A stretch of DNA of 33,079 nt from an uncultured Chromatiaceae bacterium (GTDB lineage Bacteria; Pseudomonadota; Gammaproteobacteria; Enterobacterales; Alteromonadaceae), in contig CAMLRA010000028.1 of assembly GCA_946482325.1 (NCBI GenBank), positions 1 to 33,079 of the forward strand. The letters are read 5' to 3'. The notes beneath the pieces were generated by a model. The model had not been told where the DNA came from and did not search any database. It saw only the letters and a list, made by a program, of their open reading frames with translations. The translations under genes were made by a program, and so were the position numbers. Position 1 is the stretch's first letter. Each line of letters starts with the position of its first letter. Of the stretch, positions 1 through 7,930 are shown in pieces.

Positions 1-21
1 TGCATCAGGACCATCAGCCTT

Positions 22-2190
22 TTGAGCCAAATCCGCGTCGCTTTGCCCGTGCCTTTATACCAGCATTTTGACTACCTGTTGCCCGAAGGGTTGCAGGTTC
101 AGGTCGGCGTGCGGGTGTTGGTACCTTTTGGCAAACGCGAACTGGTCGGGATTGTCTGGCAGCTAAACCCGCCGGATGCCTATTCCGACAAACTCAAACC
201 TATCAAAGCGGTGCTGGACCAGCAACCGTTGTTCGGCGAAGCCATCCGCCAGCTGCTCAGTTTTGCTGCCGATTATTACCATCATCCACTTGGTGAAGTA
301 CTGGTCAGCGCCCTACCCGCGCTATTGCGTGAAGGCAAAGCCGTCCTCGACGGTCACGGCCGGGTATTACAGCTGACGGAGCAAGGCCGCGCGCTGTCAG
401 CGACAGATCTGACCCGGGCACCGCGCCAGCTTGCTCTATGGCAGCGGCTGCAACAAACACCGATGCGCGATGATGAATTAAGTGGTGAAAGTACCACCAT
501 CAAGGCTATGCTCGACAAAGGTCTGGTTGCCTGGCAGACAGTGCCATTTAGCGCTTTTGAACCAAAGCCAGAGCGACAACAGCCGCTACAGCTTAATCCG
601 GCGCAAGCGCTGGCGGTCAGTGCCATTAATCAGGCGGCCGGCAGCTTCAGCCGGTTTTTACTGGAAGGTGTGACCGGCTCCGGTAAAACCGAAGTCTATT
701 TACAGGCGATAAGCCCGGTACTCAAACGCGGTGAGCAAGTGCTGGTGTTAGTGCCGGAAATCGGTCTGACGCCACAAACGCTGGCACGCTTTGCCAAAAG
801 GTTTGCCGTGCCACTGCAAATCTGGCACTCCAACATGACCGATCAGGAGCGTTTACTGGCGTGGCAACGCAGCCAGAGCGGCGACGCCGCTATTACCATC
901 GGTACCCGCTCGGCTTTGTTTTTGCCGTTTGCCCGGTTGGGGTTGCTCATCATCGACGAAGAACACGATGCCTCGCTGAAACAACAGGATGGCTTTCGTT
1001 ATCATGCGCGCGATTTAGCAGTGAAACGCGCCGCTTTGGCGCAGTGCCCTATAGTGCTCGGTTCTGCAACGCCTAGCCTTGAATCTTTGTACAACGTGCA
1101 ACAGGGTAAATTCGCCCATTTACCATTGCCAGAGCGAGCCACCAGCCAGCAAGTACCGAAAATTGAACTGCTGGATTTAAAACAGCAGGTACTGAAACAT
1201 GGTCTGGCCGATGGCACACTCGCCCAAATCAAACACCGGCTGCAGCGCGGCGAACAAGTGATGTTGTTTTTAAACCGCCGCGGTTTTGCGCCCGCACTGA
1301 TTTGCCATGAATGCGGCTGGCTGACCGAATGCCAGCGTTGTGCCGCGTTTACGACCTTCCACAAACAAAGTCGCCAGCTGGTGTGTCACCATTGTGGCGC
1401 CAGCCGGCCTGTGCCGCATCAATGTGGCCATTGCGGCAGTACTCAGCTTGCACCGGTGGGGCAAGGTACAGAGCAGTTGGAAGAGCAGCTACAGCAGCTC
1501 ATTCCGGATTTTCCGGTGATCCGTTTAGACAGAGACAGCACGCGGCGCAAAGGCAGCCTCGAAGCGTTATTGACAGAAATTAATCAGGGACAGCCGGCGA
1601 TTATCGTTGGTACTCAGATGCTGGCGAAGGGCCATCATTTCCCCAATGTCAGTCTGGTGGTGATTGTTGATGTCGACAGCGCTTTATATTCCAGCGATTT
1701 TCGCGCCTCCGAACAATTAGCGCAGTTGCTGACCCAGGTTGCCGGCCGCGCCGGTCGCGGTGATATTGCTGGCACTGTGTTGCTACAAACACATTATCCT
1801 GGCCATCCACTATTGCAGGATGTGATTCAGAACGGTTACAGCTCTTTTGCCCGCAGCGCTTTACTGGAACGCCAGCAAACCCGGCTGCCGCCTTATCAGC
1901 ATCTGGCCTTGTTCAGGACTGAGTCTTTTGACAGCCAGGATGGCCTGGCATTTCTAAGCATCATTCAGCAGCTGATCGCCACGCATTGCCCACAGGTGCA
2001 ATATCTCGGGCCACTGAAACCGCCGCTGGAGCGCAAGGCCGGAAAATTCCGCTGGCAATTACAGCTGTTTTGTCAGGACCGGCGCTTACTGCATCAGGCG
2101 CTGGATTTAGCACTGGAACAAAGCCGTAATCTGCCGCTGGCTCGAAAAATCAAGTGGCAGCTGGATGTGGATGCGCTGGACCTGAACTAA
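22..2190 (+). CDS. priA: Primosomal replication restart helicase PriA
   Basis: PriA is the superfamily 2 3'-to-5' DNA helicase that recognises stalled or collapsed replication forks and reloads DnaB through PriB/DnaT. The 722 residues match the family's usual length (E. coli about 730). The N-terminus SQIRVALPVPL matches the 3'-end DNA-binding domain. Visible motifs are Walker A GVTGSGKT (216-223), the DEEH box (312-315), and eight zinc-binding cysteines (C428, C431, C437, C440, C455, C458, C468, C471) inserted between the helicase lobes. GTQMLAKGHHFP and the QVAGRAGRG motif belong to the second lobe. The start is TTG. The AGGA at 7-10 sits 11 bases upstream and the N-terminus aligns with E. 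coli PriA, but the frame is open to the window edge, so an upstream start cannot be formally excluded. ftsN follows after 100 bases. Confidence 0.97.
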   Translation: MSQIRVALPVPLYQHFDYLLPEGLQVQVGVRVLVPFGKRELVGIVWQLNPPDAYSDKLKPIKAVLDQQPLFGEAIRQLLSFAADYYHHPLGEVLVSALPALLREGKAVLDGHGRVLQLTEQGRALSATDLTRAPRQLALWQRLQQTPMRDDELSGESTTIKAMLDKGLVAWQTVPFSAFEPKPERQQPLQLNPAQALAVSAINQAAGSFSRFLLEGVTGSGKTEVYLQAISPVLKRGEQVLVLVPEIGLTPQTLARFAKRFAVPLQIWHSNMTDQERLLAWQRSQSGDAAITIGTRSALFLPFARLGLLIIDEEHDASLKQQDGFRYHARDLAVKRAALAQCPIVLGSATPSLESLYNVQQGKFAHLPLPERATSQQVPKIELLDLKQQVLKHGLADGTLAQIKHRLQRGEQVMLFLNRRGFAPALICHECGWLTECQRCAAFTTFHKQSRQLVCHHCGASRPVPHQCGHCGSTQLAPVGQGTEQLEEQLQQLIPDFPVIRLDRDSTRRKGSLEALLTEINQGQPAIIVGTQMLAKGHHFPNVSLVVIVDVDSALYSSDFRASEQLAQLLTQVAGRAGRGDIAGTVLLQTHYPGHPLLQDVIQNGYSSFARSALLERQQTRLPPYQHLALFRTESFDSQDGLAFLSIIQQLIATHCPQVQYLGPLKPPLERKAGKFRWQLQLFCQDRRLLHQALDLALEQSRNLPLARKIKWQLDVDALDLN

Positions 2191-2213
2191 ATCAAATCCA
2201 TCGCCCCCGGTAA

Positions 2214-2244
2214 GCGGCAAAATTCAGCCTTACTTTTTTGCCGC
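2214..2244. repeat. Inverted repeat between priA and ftsN
   Basis: GCGGCAAAA (2214-2222) and TTTTGCCGC (2236-2244) form a perfect 9-bp stem with a 13-base loop. The T-run is inside the right arm rather than after it, so it is not a canonical intrinsic terminator for priA. A TACAAT box at 2254-2259 just downstream could be the -10 of an ftsN promoter, but I see no convincing -35. Confidence 0.4.
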
Positions 2245-2290
2245 CAAATCCAGTACAATCAGGTCATATCAGTCGCCGCAAGAAATTGGC

Positions 2291-2815
2291 ATGCCTCATC
2301 AAGATTATGTAAAAACGGCCCGGCCAGCACCGCGTCCAAAGAAAAAACCGAATGAAAAGAAACCTTTACCAATTCTACTGATCAGTGTGGTCAGTGTTTT
2401 GACCTTAGCTTTCGGGGCGTTTTTGTGGCACATCTCGCACAGACCCGGTGCAGAAGCTGCTGCCGCAGAAGCCAAAGCCGCAGTTGCAGATACCGTGGTA
2501 AAAGACGAATTGCCGCCAAAACCGGCAAAAGAACCTTATACCTACATCAAAGAACTGCAAACCAAAGAAATTCAGGTCGAAGCCGAGCAACTGGCCGCCA
2601 AAGCACCAGCGAATATGTACTGCGGCACTTTTAAAGCAATGGAAGGCGCTCAGCAGCTCAAAGCCAAAATGGCATTTGTCGGTATCAGTGCCGAGATCAA
2701 ACAATCGTCCGGGAAATACCGGGTGGTTTCCGGGCCTTATGTCAGCAAACGTCAGGCGCAAAACGACAAAAACAAACTGCTGCAACAAAAAATCGCCAAC
2801 TGCTGGATCCCATAA
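2291..2815 (+). CDS. ftsN: Short cell division protein FtsN (SPOR domain)
   Basis: FtsN is the late divisome protein that triggers septal peptidoglycan synthesis by FtsWI and binds denuded glycans through its SPOR domain. What is visible: a basic cytoplasmic tail beginning MPHQDYVKTARPAP (compare E. coli MAQRDYVRRSQPAP), one membrane segment at about residues 25-48, and a periplasmic LPPKPAKEPYTYIKELQ (74-90) that matches the essential activating segment of E. coli FtsN. A C-terminal SPOR domain (about 108-174) carries C111 and C171 at the positions of the known disulfide. The protein has only 174 residues against about 319 in E. coli: the long Gln-rich linker is missing. The placement between priA and hslVU matches gammaproteobacterial gene order (in E. 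coli cytR-ftsN-hslV). The start ATG gives the expected DYV N-terminus. Confidence 0.9.
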   Translation: MPHQDYVKTARPAPRPKKKPNEKKPLPILLISVVSVLTLAFGAFLWHISHRPGAEAAAAEAKAAVADTVVKDELPPKPAKEPYTYIKELQTKEIQVEAEQLAAKAPANMYCGTFKAMEGAQQLKAKMAFVGISAEIKQSSGKYRVVSGPYVSKRQAQNDKNKLLQQKIANCWIP

Positions 2816-2837
2816 CAATTCATACAGCACCGATAAG

Positions 2838-2881
2838 TTCAGGCTGCGCTGCTATTCGCCTCTTAAACTGAGTGGTGCTCT
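2838..2881 (+). repeat. 44-bp intergenic repeat, copy A (before hslV)
   Basis: This stretch aligns without gaps to 5340-5383, with 35 of 44 positions identical. The best blocks are TTCAGGCTG, TATTCGC, TTAAAC and TGGTGCTCT. It ends just upstream of the sigma-32-type promoter of hslV. AGCACC (2826-2831) and GGTGCT (2874-2879) could pair across it. The family is unrecognised. Confidence 0.6.
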
Positions 2882-2894
2882 AGCGGGCAGCGCG

Positions 2895-2922
2895 CTTGAA
2901 ATGCGCTGCTGCGCCCACATAT
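2895..2922 (+). promoter_or_regulatory. Putative sigma-32 heat-shock promoter of hslVU
   Basis: CTTGAAA (2895-2901) is a perfect sigma-32 -35. A 13-base spacer separates it from CCACATAT (2915-2922), which differs at one position from the -10 consensus CCCCATNT. This implies a start near 2929, about 25 bases before the hslV ATG. The E. coli hslVU operon is known to use sigma-32. A GCAGCGC/GCGCTGC inverted repeat overlaps the promoter. Confidence 0.75.
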
Positions 2923-2953
2923 CTGCGGTATCTTCCTAAATAGAATATGATTC

Positions 2954-3475
2954 ATGACTACTATTGTTTCTGTGCGCCGCAACGGCGAAGTGGCACTGGG
3001 CGGTGACGGCCAGGTCACGCTGGGTAATACCGTAATGAAAGGCAACGCAAAAAAAGTCCGGAGGCTCTATCACGGTAAAGTACTGGCCGGATTTGCCGGT
3101 GGCACTGCTGATGCTTTTACTTTATTTGAACGCTTTGAAGCTAAGCTGGAGCTGCACCAGGGCCATCTGATGCGTGCCGCGGTGGAACTTGCCAAAGACT
3201 GGCGCACCGACCGGATGCTGCGCAAGCTCGAAGCATTGCTGGCTGTTGCCGACGCCAACTGCTCATTAATCATTACCGGTAATGGTGATGTGATCCAACC
3301 GGAGCAGGATCTGATCGCCATCGGTTCCGGCGGGCCATTTGCCCAAGCAGCCGCCACGGCGCTGTTGAACAACACCGATTTACCTGCCAGCGCTATCGTG
3401 GAAAAAGCCCTGACGATTGCCGGTGATATCTGTATTTACACCAATCATCACCATACGATTGAAGAATTGAAATAA
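2954..3475 (+). CDS. hslV: ATP-dependent protease subunit HslV (ClpQ)
   Basis: HslV is the peptidase of the HslUV (ClpYQ) protease. It forms a double hexamer of Ntn-hydrolase subunits that degrade unfolded and regulatory proteins such as SulA and RpoH in E. coli. After removal of Met1 the sequence begins TTIVSVRR, exposing the catalytic Thr. The [22 protein letters not shown] block and the [16 protein letters not shown] block are diagnostic. The length of 173 residues is normal. No strong Shine-Dalgarno is visible, but the family start is fixed by the catalytic Thr. hslU starts 9 bases after the stop, and the hslU ribosome-binding site overlaps the hslV stop codon. A sigma-32-type promoter lies upstream. 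Confidence 0.98.
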   Translation: MTTIVSVRRNGEVALGGDGQVTLGNTVMKGNAKKVRRLYHGKVLAGFAGGTADAFTLFERFEAKLELHQGHLMRAAVELAKDWRTDRMLRKLEALLAVADANCSLIITGNGDVIQPEQDLIAIGSGGPFAQAAATALLNNTDLPASAIVEKALTIAGDICIYTNHHHTIEELK

Positions 3476-3484
3476 GGTCCTGTT

Positions 3485-4816
3485 ATGTCGGAAATGACTC
3501 CCCGCGAAATTGTCCACGAGCTGGACCGTCATATCATTGGCCAGCAAGGTGCCAAACGCGCTGTTGCTATTGCGCTGCGTAACCGCTGGCGCCGGATGCA
3601 ACTCGACCCGGCTTTGCGCCAGGAAGTGACACCAAAAAATATTCTGATGATTGGTCCGACTGGCGTCGGTAAAACCGAAATTGCCCGCCGGCTGGCAAAA
3701 CTGGCCAACGCACCTTTTATCAAAGTTGAAGCAACCAAATTCACTGAAGTCGGTTATGTCGGCAAAGAAGTCGACAGCATCATCCGTGACCTGACTGACA
3801 GCGCGGTGAAAATGATCCGCGAGCAGGAAGTGGCGCGGAATCGTTTCCGTGCGGAAGAAGCCGCCGAAGAACGTATTCTGGACGTGTTGCTACCGCGCGC
3901 CCGCAATAACTGGGGTGAAGTTGAGAATAGCGACAGTGACTCCAACACCCGGCAGATCTTCCGTAAAAAACTACGCGAAGGCCAGCTCGATGAAAAAGAA
4001 ATCGAACTGGATTTATCCGCCGGACCCATTGGCGTGGAAATAATGGCGCCTCCGGGTATGGAAGAAATGACCCAGCAGCTGCAGTCGATGTTCCAGAACC
4101 TGGGCCAGGAAAAAACCAAAAAGCGTAAACTGAAAATCAAAGATGCCTTTAAACAGCTGGTGGAAGAAGAAGCCGCCAAACTGGTCAATCCGGAAGAGCT
4201 CAAAGCGAAAGCTCTAGAAGCGGTTGAACAAAACGGTATTGTCTTCATCGACGAAATCGACAAAATCTGCAAGCGTGGCGAAAGCAGCGGTCCAGATGTG
4301 TCGCGCGAGGGCGTACAACGCGATTTGCTTCCGTTAATCGAAGGCTGCAGCGTGAACACCAAACACGGCATGGTCAAAACCGACCATATTCTGTTTATCG
4401 CCTCCGGTGCTTTCCAGCTGGCGAAACCGTCAGATTTAGTGCCGGAGTTACAAGGCCGGCTGCCGATCAGGGTCGAACTGCAACCACTGACCGCTGCTGA
4501 CTTTGAGCGGATTTTGACAGAGCCTAAGGCGTCACTGACTGAACAAACGGTCGCGATGCTGGCAACCGAAGGCGTGCAGCTGAAATTTACCGAAGACGGC
4601 ATTAAGCGCATCGCTAACGCAGCCTGGCAAGTTAATGAACGTACCGAAAATATCGGTGCGCGCCGGCTTTACACCGTGATGGAACGATTACTGGAAGAAG
4701 TGTCGTTTGATGCCGCTGACCATCAGGGCCAGCAAGTGGTGGTGGACGCATCTTATGTTGACAACCATCTCGATGCGCTGGTGCAGGATGAAGACTTAAG
4801 CCGGTTTATTCTGTAA
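3485..4816 (+). CDS. hslU: HslU (ClpY) AAA+ unfoldase
   Basis: HslU is the hexameric AAA+ ATPase that unfolds substrates and feeds them to HslV. Visible motifs: Walker A GPTGVGKT (57-64), the pore loop GYVG (90-93), Walker B VFIDEIDK (253-260), sensor region [20 protein letters not shown], the arginine-containing [17 protein letters not shown] near the C-terminus, and the C-terminal tail LSRFIL that docks into HslV. The inserted I domain lies between about residues 105 and 235. The 443 residues equal the E. coli length. AAGG at 3474-3477, overlapping the hslV stop, gives a 7-base spacing to the ATG, so the two subunits are probably co-translated. DUF971 follows in the same operon. Confidence 0.98.
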   Translation: MSEMTPREIVHELDRHIIGQQGAKRAVAIALRNRWRRMQLDPALRQEVTPKNILMIGPTGVGKTEIARRLAKLANAPFIKVEATKFTEVGYVGKEVDSIIRDLTDSAVKMIREQEVARNRFRAEEAAEERILDVLLPRARNNWGEVENSDSDSNTRQIFRKKLREGQLDEKEIELDLSAGPIGVEIMAPPGMEEMTQQLQSMFQNLGQEKTKKRKLKIKDAFKQLVEEEAAKLVNPEELKAKALEAVEQNGIVFIDEIDKICKRGESSGPDVSREGVQRDLLPLIEGCSVNTKHGMVKTDHILFIASGAFQLAKPSDLVPELQGRLPIRVELQPLTAADFERILTEPKASLTEQTVAMLATEGVQLKFTEDGIKRIANAAWQVNERTENIGARRLYTVMERLLEEVSFDAADHQGQQVVVDASYVDNHLDALVQDEDLSRFIL

Positions 4817-4840
4817 TTCAGCCCTCGATAAGGACTCGTG

Positions 4841-5218
4841 ATGCATCAGGTCAGCAAACTGCATTATCACCGCAAACAAAAACTGTTGGAGGTGCTGTTT
4901 GCTGACGCTGTGTTGGCAGAATTCAGTGCCGAGTTTTTACGCGTGATGTCGCCATCTGCCGAAGTACGCGGGCATGGCGCGCCTGTGCTGGTCGCAAATA
5001 AACGCGACGTAGCGCTCAGCCAGATTTTGCCGGTCGGCCAATATGCCGTGAAGTTGGTATTTGACGATGGGCACAATACTGGTTTGTATAGCTGGAGCTA
5101 TTTACGCCAACTGCATGAGCAAAAAGACTCGCTGTGGAATGACTATCTGCAGCGGCTAAAAGCGGCGAATGCCGTACGGGATGCCAGGTTGGATATTCGC
5201 TTTCACAGCGGACTTTAA
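4841..5218 (+). CDS. DUF971 / gamma-butyrobetaine hydroxylase-like N-terminal domain protein
   Basis: This small protein (125 residues) is a stand-alone DUF971 domain, the fold found at the N-terminus of gamma-butyrobetaine hydroxylases. Its cellular role is not established; a metal-binding or Fe-S related role has been suggested for the family but cannot be shown here. Family features are the SAEVRGHG motif and the C-terminal GLYSWSYLRQL. I place the start at ATG 4841 rather than GTG 4838 because AGGA (4831-4834) is 6 bases from the ATG. It starts 24 bases after hslU, the same position as in Pseudomonas, where a DUF971 gene also follows hslU. That linkage suggests co-expression under heat shock. 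Confidence 0.85.
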   Translation: MHQVSKLHYHRKQKLLEVLFADAVLAEFSAEFLRVMSPSAEVRGHGAPVLVANKRDVALSQILPVGQYAVKLVFDDGHNTGLYSWSYLRQLHEQKDSLWNDYLQRLKAANAVRDARLDIRFHSGL

Positions 5219-5388
5219 CGCCGCATGCGGCCATTCTGCTATCGCCCGTCCGGGAGCGCCTGCAATTGCCTCATGCGGCGTTGCCACAGCTCGAAAGAGC
5301 ACCACTATTCCTTCGCTGTGTCGCCTTGCCTGAGGCAATTTCAGGCTGATCTGTTATTCGCTTATTAAACGATATGGTGCTCTGGATT
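5219..5388. repeat. Structured intergenic element after the hslVU operon
   Basis: The gap between DUF971 and the chemoreceptor gene holds four inverted-repeat pairs: CGCCGCATG (5219-5227)/CATGCGGCG (5272-5280); AATTGCCTCA (5264-5273)/TGAGGCAATT (5331-5340); CACAGC (5285-5290)/GCTGTG (5315-5320); AGAGCACCA (5296-5304)/TGGTGCTCT (5375-5383). The second and fourth pairs interleave, so they cannot all form at once without a pseudoknot. No T-tract marks it as a simple terminator. It includes repeat copy B. Confidence 0.65.
5340..5383 (+). repeat. 44-bp intergenic repeat, copy B
   Basis: This is the second copy of the element at 2838-2881 (35 of 44 identical). The terminal AGTGGTGCTCT of copy A recurs a third time, inverted, at 5296-5306. 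An 88-bp unit (5296-5383) is thereby bounded by 9-bp terminal inverted repeats, a layout that recalls miniature transposable or REP-type elements. Confidence 0.6.
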
Positions 5389-7251
5389 TCAGGCTTTAAA
5401 CTTGTCTACAGTCTGATGTAAACGAGCGGCCTGCGCTGCCACTTCCTCACTGATTTGTGCATTATGTTCGGCGATTTTCAGCGATTGTTCGGAAATATCG
5501 CGAATACGGATGACGTTTTTATTTACCTCTGCTGCGACATGACTTTGCTCTTCCACTGCGGTCGCAATTTGTGTGGTCATTTCCATAATATGCGTGACGT
5601 CACCGGTGATAGCCGTGAGCAAACGACTGGCCATACCGGCCTGCTCTGCACCACTTTGACCGCGTTCACGGCATTGCTGCATTGAGCCGACAATCGCACG
5701 GGTGCGGCCTTGTAAACTGGAAATAATCTGTTCAATTTGCCGGGTAGATTCTGCAGTACGTTGAGCAAGGCTGCGCACTTCATCGGCGACCACGGCAAAA
5801 CCACGGCCCTGCTCGCCAGCCCGCGCAGCTTCGATGGCCGCATTTAACGCCAGTAAGTTGGTTTGTTCAGCAATACCGCGGATCACATCAATCACAGAGC
5901 CAATAGTGGTACTGTCCTGTTCCAGCTCAGCCACCACACTCGCAGCTTGCTGTAATTCATCGGAAAGAGCGCGGATGCGGCTCACTGTTTGTTCCACTTC
6001 TTTCATGCCTGCCGCGGCATTCTGATTGGTGGAATCAGCTTTATTGGCCGTGTTTTCGGTGTTCCCGGCAATCTCTTCAATGGTTGCACCCATTTCAGTG
6101 ACAGCAGTAGCCACCATATCGCTTTCCATTTGTTGTTGCGACATTCCACGACTGGTTTCAGCGGTCGACTGCGCCAGTTCAGCTGTTGCAGTATCCAGCA
6201 TTTCCAGCGCCTGATTCACACTGCGCACCAGGTCTTGAAAGTCACACAACATCGCATTGAAGTCTTGCGCCAGCAGCGTCATTTCGTCGCGGCCTTCGAC
6301 GCTGACACGCTGGCGGAAATCATTGTCTTTTCGGATCACACCGATAGTGCGACAAACATTCTGGATGGGCTGCAGGATACTACGAGAGGTCAGCAGCACC
6401 AGCACGACCACCACCGCCAACACGATAAAAAACAGCGTGAATGCCAGATATTTGGCTGCCGTCGAGGCCTTTTCCAACGCTGCGTTGGCTTTGTCCGTCA
6501 TCGCCTGCAAACTGGTTTCGGTTTGGTGTACCGCTTTTCGCATTTCGCCCATAATACCCTGATCATGTTTCAGGCCCATCGTCTGACTTCCGGCAACCAG
6601 ATTACGGTAGGCTTCGGCATAGCTGTCAGCCGCACTATGTAATGTGGCGCTGGCATTTTGGCCATCTAATAAGGACTTGAATCTGCTGAATTCAGCATTA
6701 AAACTGTCGAGGTATTTGAGGTCTGCTCGCAGCATAAAATCTTTTTCAGCACGACGCATTTGCAGCAAACTAACCAGCAAAGTGTCATTGTTGACCTGTT
6801 TAAACTCGGCTTCGAGTTGATGCGCCGCGGTGCGCAAAGCACCATACAAACCGGATTGTGGATCTAATCCGACCTGCACAGCTGTTTTCACTAATGCCTC
6901 AAACTTTTGCTGATACGAAGCCGTTTGCTGGCGAAAAATTTTCAACGAGCCGATATCGATATCGTGGGCAGTTAAATCCTGTTCCAGTGAGTTCAGCCCC
7001 TGATTCAATTCCTGCATGGTTTTATTGAATTTGTCTTGATAAGCGATATCTTTGCGCATCAGAAAATCTTTCTCGTGCCGGCGCAGCACCAAGATGTCAC
7101 GTTCTAAGGCGGCGATTTCCACATTGATTGCCGCCAGAGCGGTAAATTGCATATTTTGAAAAATAAGCAGTAGCAACATCACCAGCATGGCCGCTCCGAC
7201 TACCAAACTGTTGACCATTAACCGGTTTTTAATCGATAAATTACGTAACAT
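5389..7251 (-). CDS. Methyl-accepting chemotaxis protein with helical bimodular (HBM-type) sensor
   Basis: This is a transmembrane chemoreceptor that signals through CheA/CheW to the flagellar motor. The order is TM1 (about 10-32), a long helical periplasmic region, TM2 (about 266-288), HAMP, then the coiled-coil signalling domain with the conserved tip [18 protein letters not shown] and [14 protein letters not shown]. The sensor contains two related helices, [12 protein letters not shown] and [12 protein letters not shown], the repeated signature of HBM domains, which in Pseudomonas McpS bind organic acids. The ligand here is unknown. I chose ATG 7251 because AGGAGG (7258-7263) lies 6 bases upstream; the in-frame GTG at 7257 would abut that site. 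A hairpin lies just before the Shine-Dalgarno. There is no C-terminal NWETF-type CheR tether (the end is DKFKA). Confidence 0.9.
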   Translation of the reverse strand: MLRNLSIKNRLMVNSLVVGAAMLVMLLLLIFQNMQFTALAAINVEIAALERDILVLRRHEKDFLMRKDIAYQDKFNKTMQELNQGLNSLEQDLTAHDIDIGSLKIFRQQTASYQQKFEALVKTAVQVGLDPQSGLYGALRTAAHQLEAEFKQVNNDTLLVSLLQMRRAEKDFMLRADLKYLDSFNAEFSRFKSLLDGQNASATLHSAADSYAEAYRNLVAGSQTMGLKHDQGIMGEMRKAVHQTETSLQAMTDKANAALEKASTAAKYLAFTLFFIVLAVVVVLVLLTSRSILQPIQNVCRTIGVIRKDNDFRQRVSVEGRDEMTLLAQDFNAMLCDFQDLVRSVNQALEMLDTATAELAQSTAETSRGMSQQQMESDMVATAVTEMGATIEEIAGNTENTANKADSTNQNAAAGMKEVEQTVSRIRALSDELQQAASVVAELEQDSTTIGSVIDVIRGIAEQTNLLALNAAIEAARAGEQGRGFAVVADEVRSLAQRTAESTRQIEQIISSLQGRTRAIVGSMQQCRERGQSGAEQAGMASRLLTAITGDVTHIMEMTTQIATAVEEQSHVAAEVNKNVIRIRDISEQSLKIAEHNAQISEEVAAQAARLHQTVDKFKA

Positions 7252-7263
7252 TCCCACCCTCCT

Positions 7264-7281
7264 GCTGGTGTTCTGACCAGC
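7264..7281 (-). promoter_or_regulatory. Leader hairpin before the chemoreceptor ribosome-binding site
   Basis: On the minus strand GCTGGT and ACCAGC pair with a 6-base loop, ending immediately before the AGGAGG of the chemoreceptor gene. It could affect translation initiation or be chance. Confidence 0.3.
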
Positions 7282-7336
7282 TTAAGCATAGGTAAGAAAA
7301 TCTGTAGCGCAGGAAAAAGCAGATAAAATTTATTGT

Positions 7337-7861
7337 TTAACTGAGACTTAGTAAGGCAAGCCCCAGACTGCAGCTGCCAAGTAGCATACCTGCCAGAATG
7401 TCACCGGGGAAATGCACACCTAACAGCACACGGGACAAACCAACCAGACAGCCCCACAGCAGGACCAGCGGCAACCAAACTGGTGCCATCACCGCGATGC
7501 AGCTGACCAGCACAAAAGCACCGGCGGTATGGCCAGACGGTAAACTGAAACGGTCGGAAGGTTCGATATGTGCCTGAAATTGTCCAGCCATGGCCACAGC
7601 GGGCCGTTGCCGGCGGAACAGATTTTTTAACAGCAGATATGCGGGCAATTCAATGGCAAAAGCCAATGCCAGCAAAGTGACAAATTGCAAATCAGCATGC
7701 GTGCCGCGCCAGTACAGACCGGCCGCGAACAACGCATACAGCGGGCCGTCGGCTGTTTTTGAGATCCAATAACTTAACCGTCGTAAGCGTCCTTGTCCCA
7801 ACCCTAAAAACAACCGCGCAAAACAGCGTTGATCCAATTCAATCCAGCGTTGTCGTTGCAT
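7337..7861 (-). CDS. PAP2-family membrane phosphatase
   Basis: This is an integral membrane acid phosphatase of the PAP2/PgpB family, expected to remove phosphate from lipid substrates such as phosphatidate, phosphatidylglycerophosphate or undecaprenyl diphosphate on the periplasmic face. All three signature motifs are present: KNLFRRQRP, PSGHT, and SRVLLGVHFPGDILAG with the catalytic His. There are about five hydrophobic segments, and 174 residues is typical of short PAP2 proteins. The substrate cannot be decided from sequence. It lies 69 bases after the GGDEF-EAL gene on the same strand. The GGAGAG just upstream of the ATG follows a strong hairpin (7872-7894). Confidence 0.88.
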   Translation of the reverse strand: MQRQRWIELDQRCFARLFLGLGQGRLRRLSYWISKTADGPLYALFAAGLYWRGTHADLQFVTLLALAFAIELPAYLLLKNLFRRQRPAVAMAGQFQAHIEPSDRFSLPSGHTAGAFVLVSCIAVMAPVWLPLVLLWGCLVGLSRVLLGVHFPGDILAGMLLGSCSLGLALLSLS

Positions 7862-7871
7862 AGTGCTCTCC

Positions 7872-7894
7872 GGTCACAGCGATATGCTGTGACC
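7872..7894 (-). promoter_or_regulatory. Strong leader hairpin before the PAP2 gene
   Basis: GGTCACAGC and GCTGTGACC form a perfect 9-bp stem with the loop GATAT. On the minus strand it is followed directly by GGAGAG and, 4 bases later, the PAP2 start codon. There is no T-run, so it is not a terminator for the upstream gene. The TCACA...TGTGA order is the reverse of a CRP site. Confidence 0.55.
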
Positions 7895-7930
7895 AGACTA
7901 ATCAGCAGTGATGACAGAGACATGACAACG

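Noticed and set aside
3754..4611. 285-codon minus-strand open frame
   Set aside because: It is fully antisense to hslU, Ser-rich with no recognisable motif, as expected of a codon-bias shadow of a highly biased gene.
5989..6642. 217-codon plus-strand open frame
   Set aside because: It is antisense to the chemoreceptor gene, rich in His/Phe/Gln, with no domain and no ribosome-binding site.
7872..7894. Possible CRP site
   Set aside because: The half sites are in the order TCACA...TGTGA, opposite to the CRP consensus TGTGA-N6-TCACA; a hairpin is the better reading.
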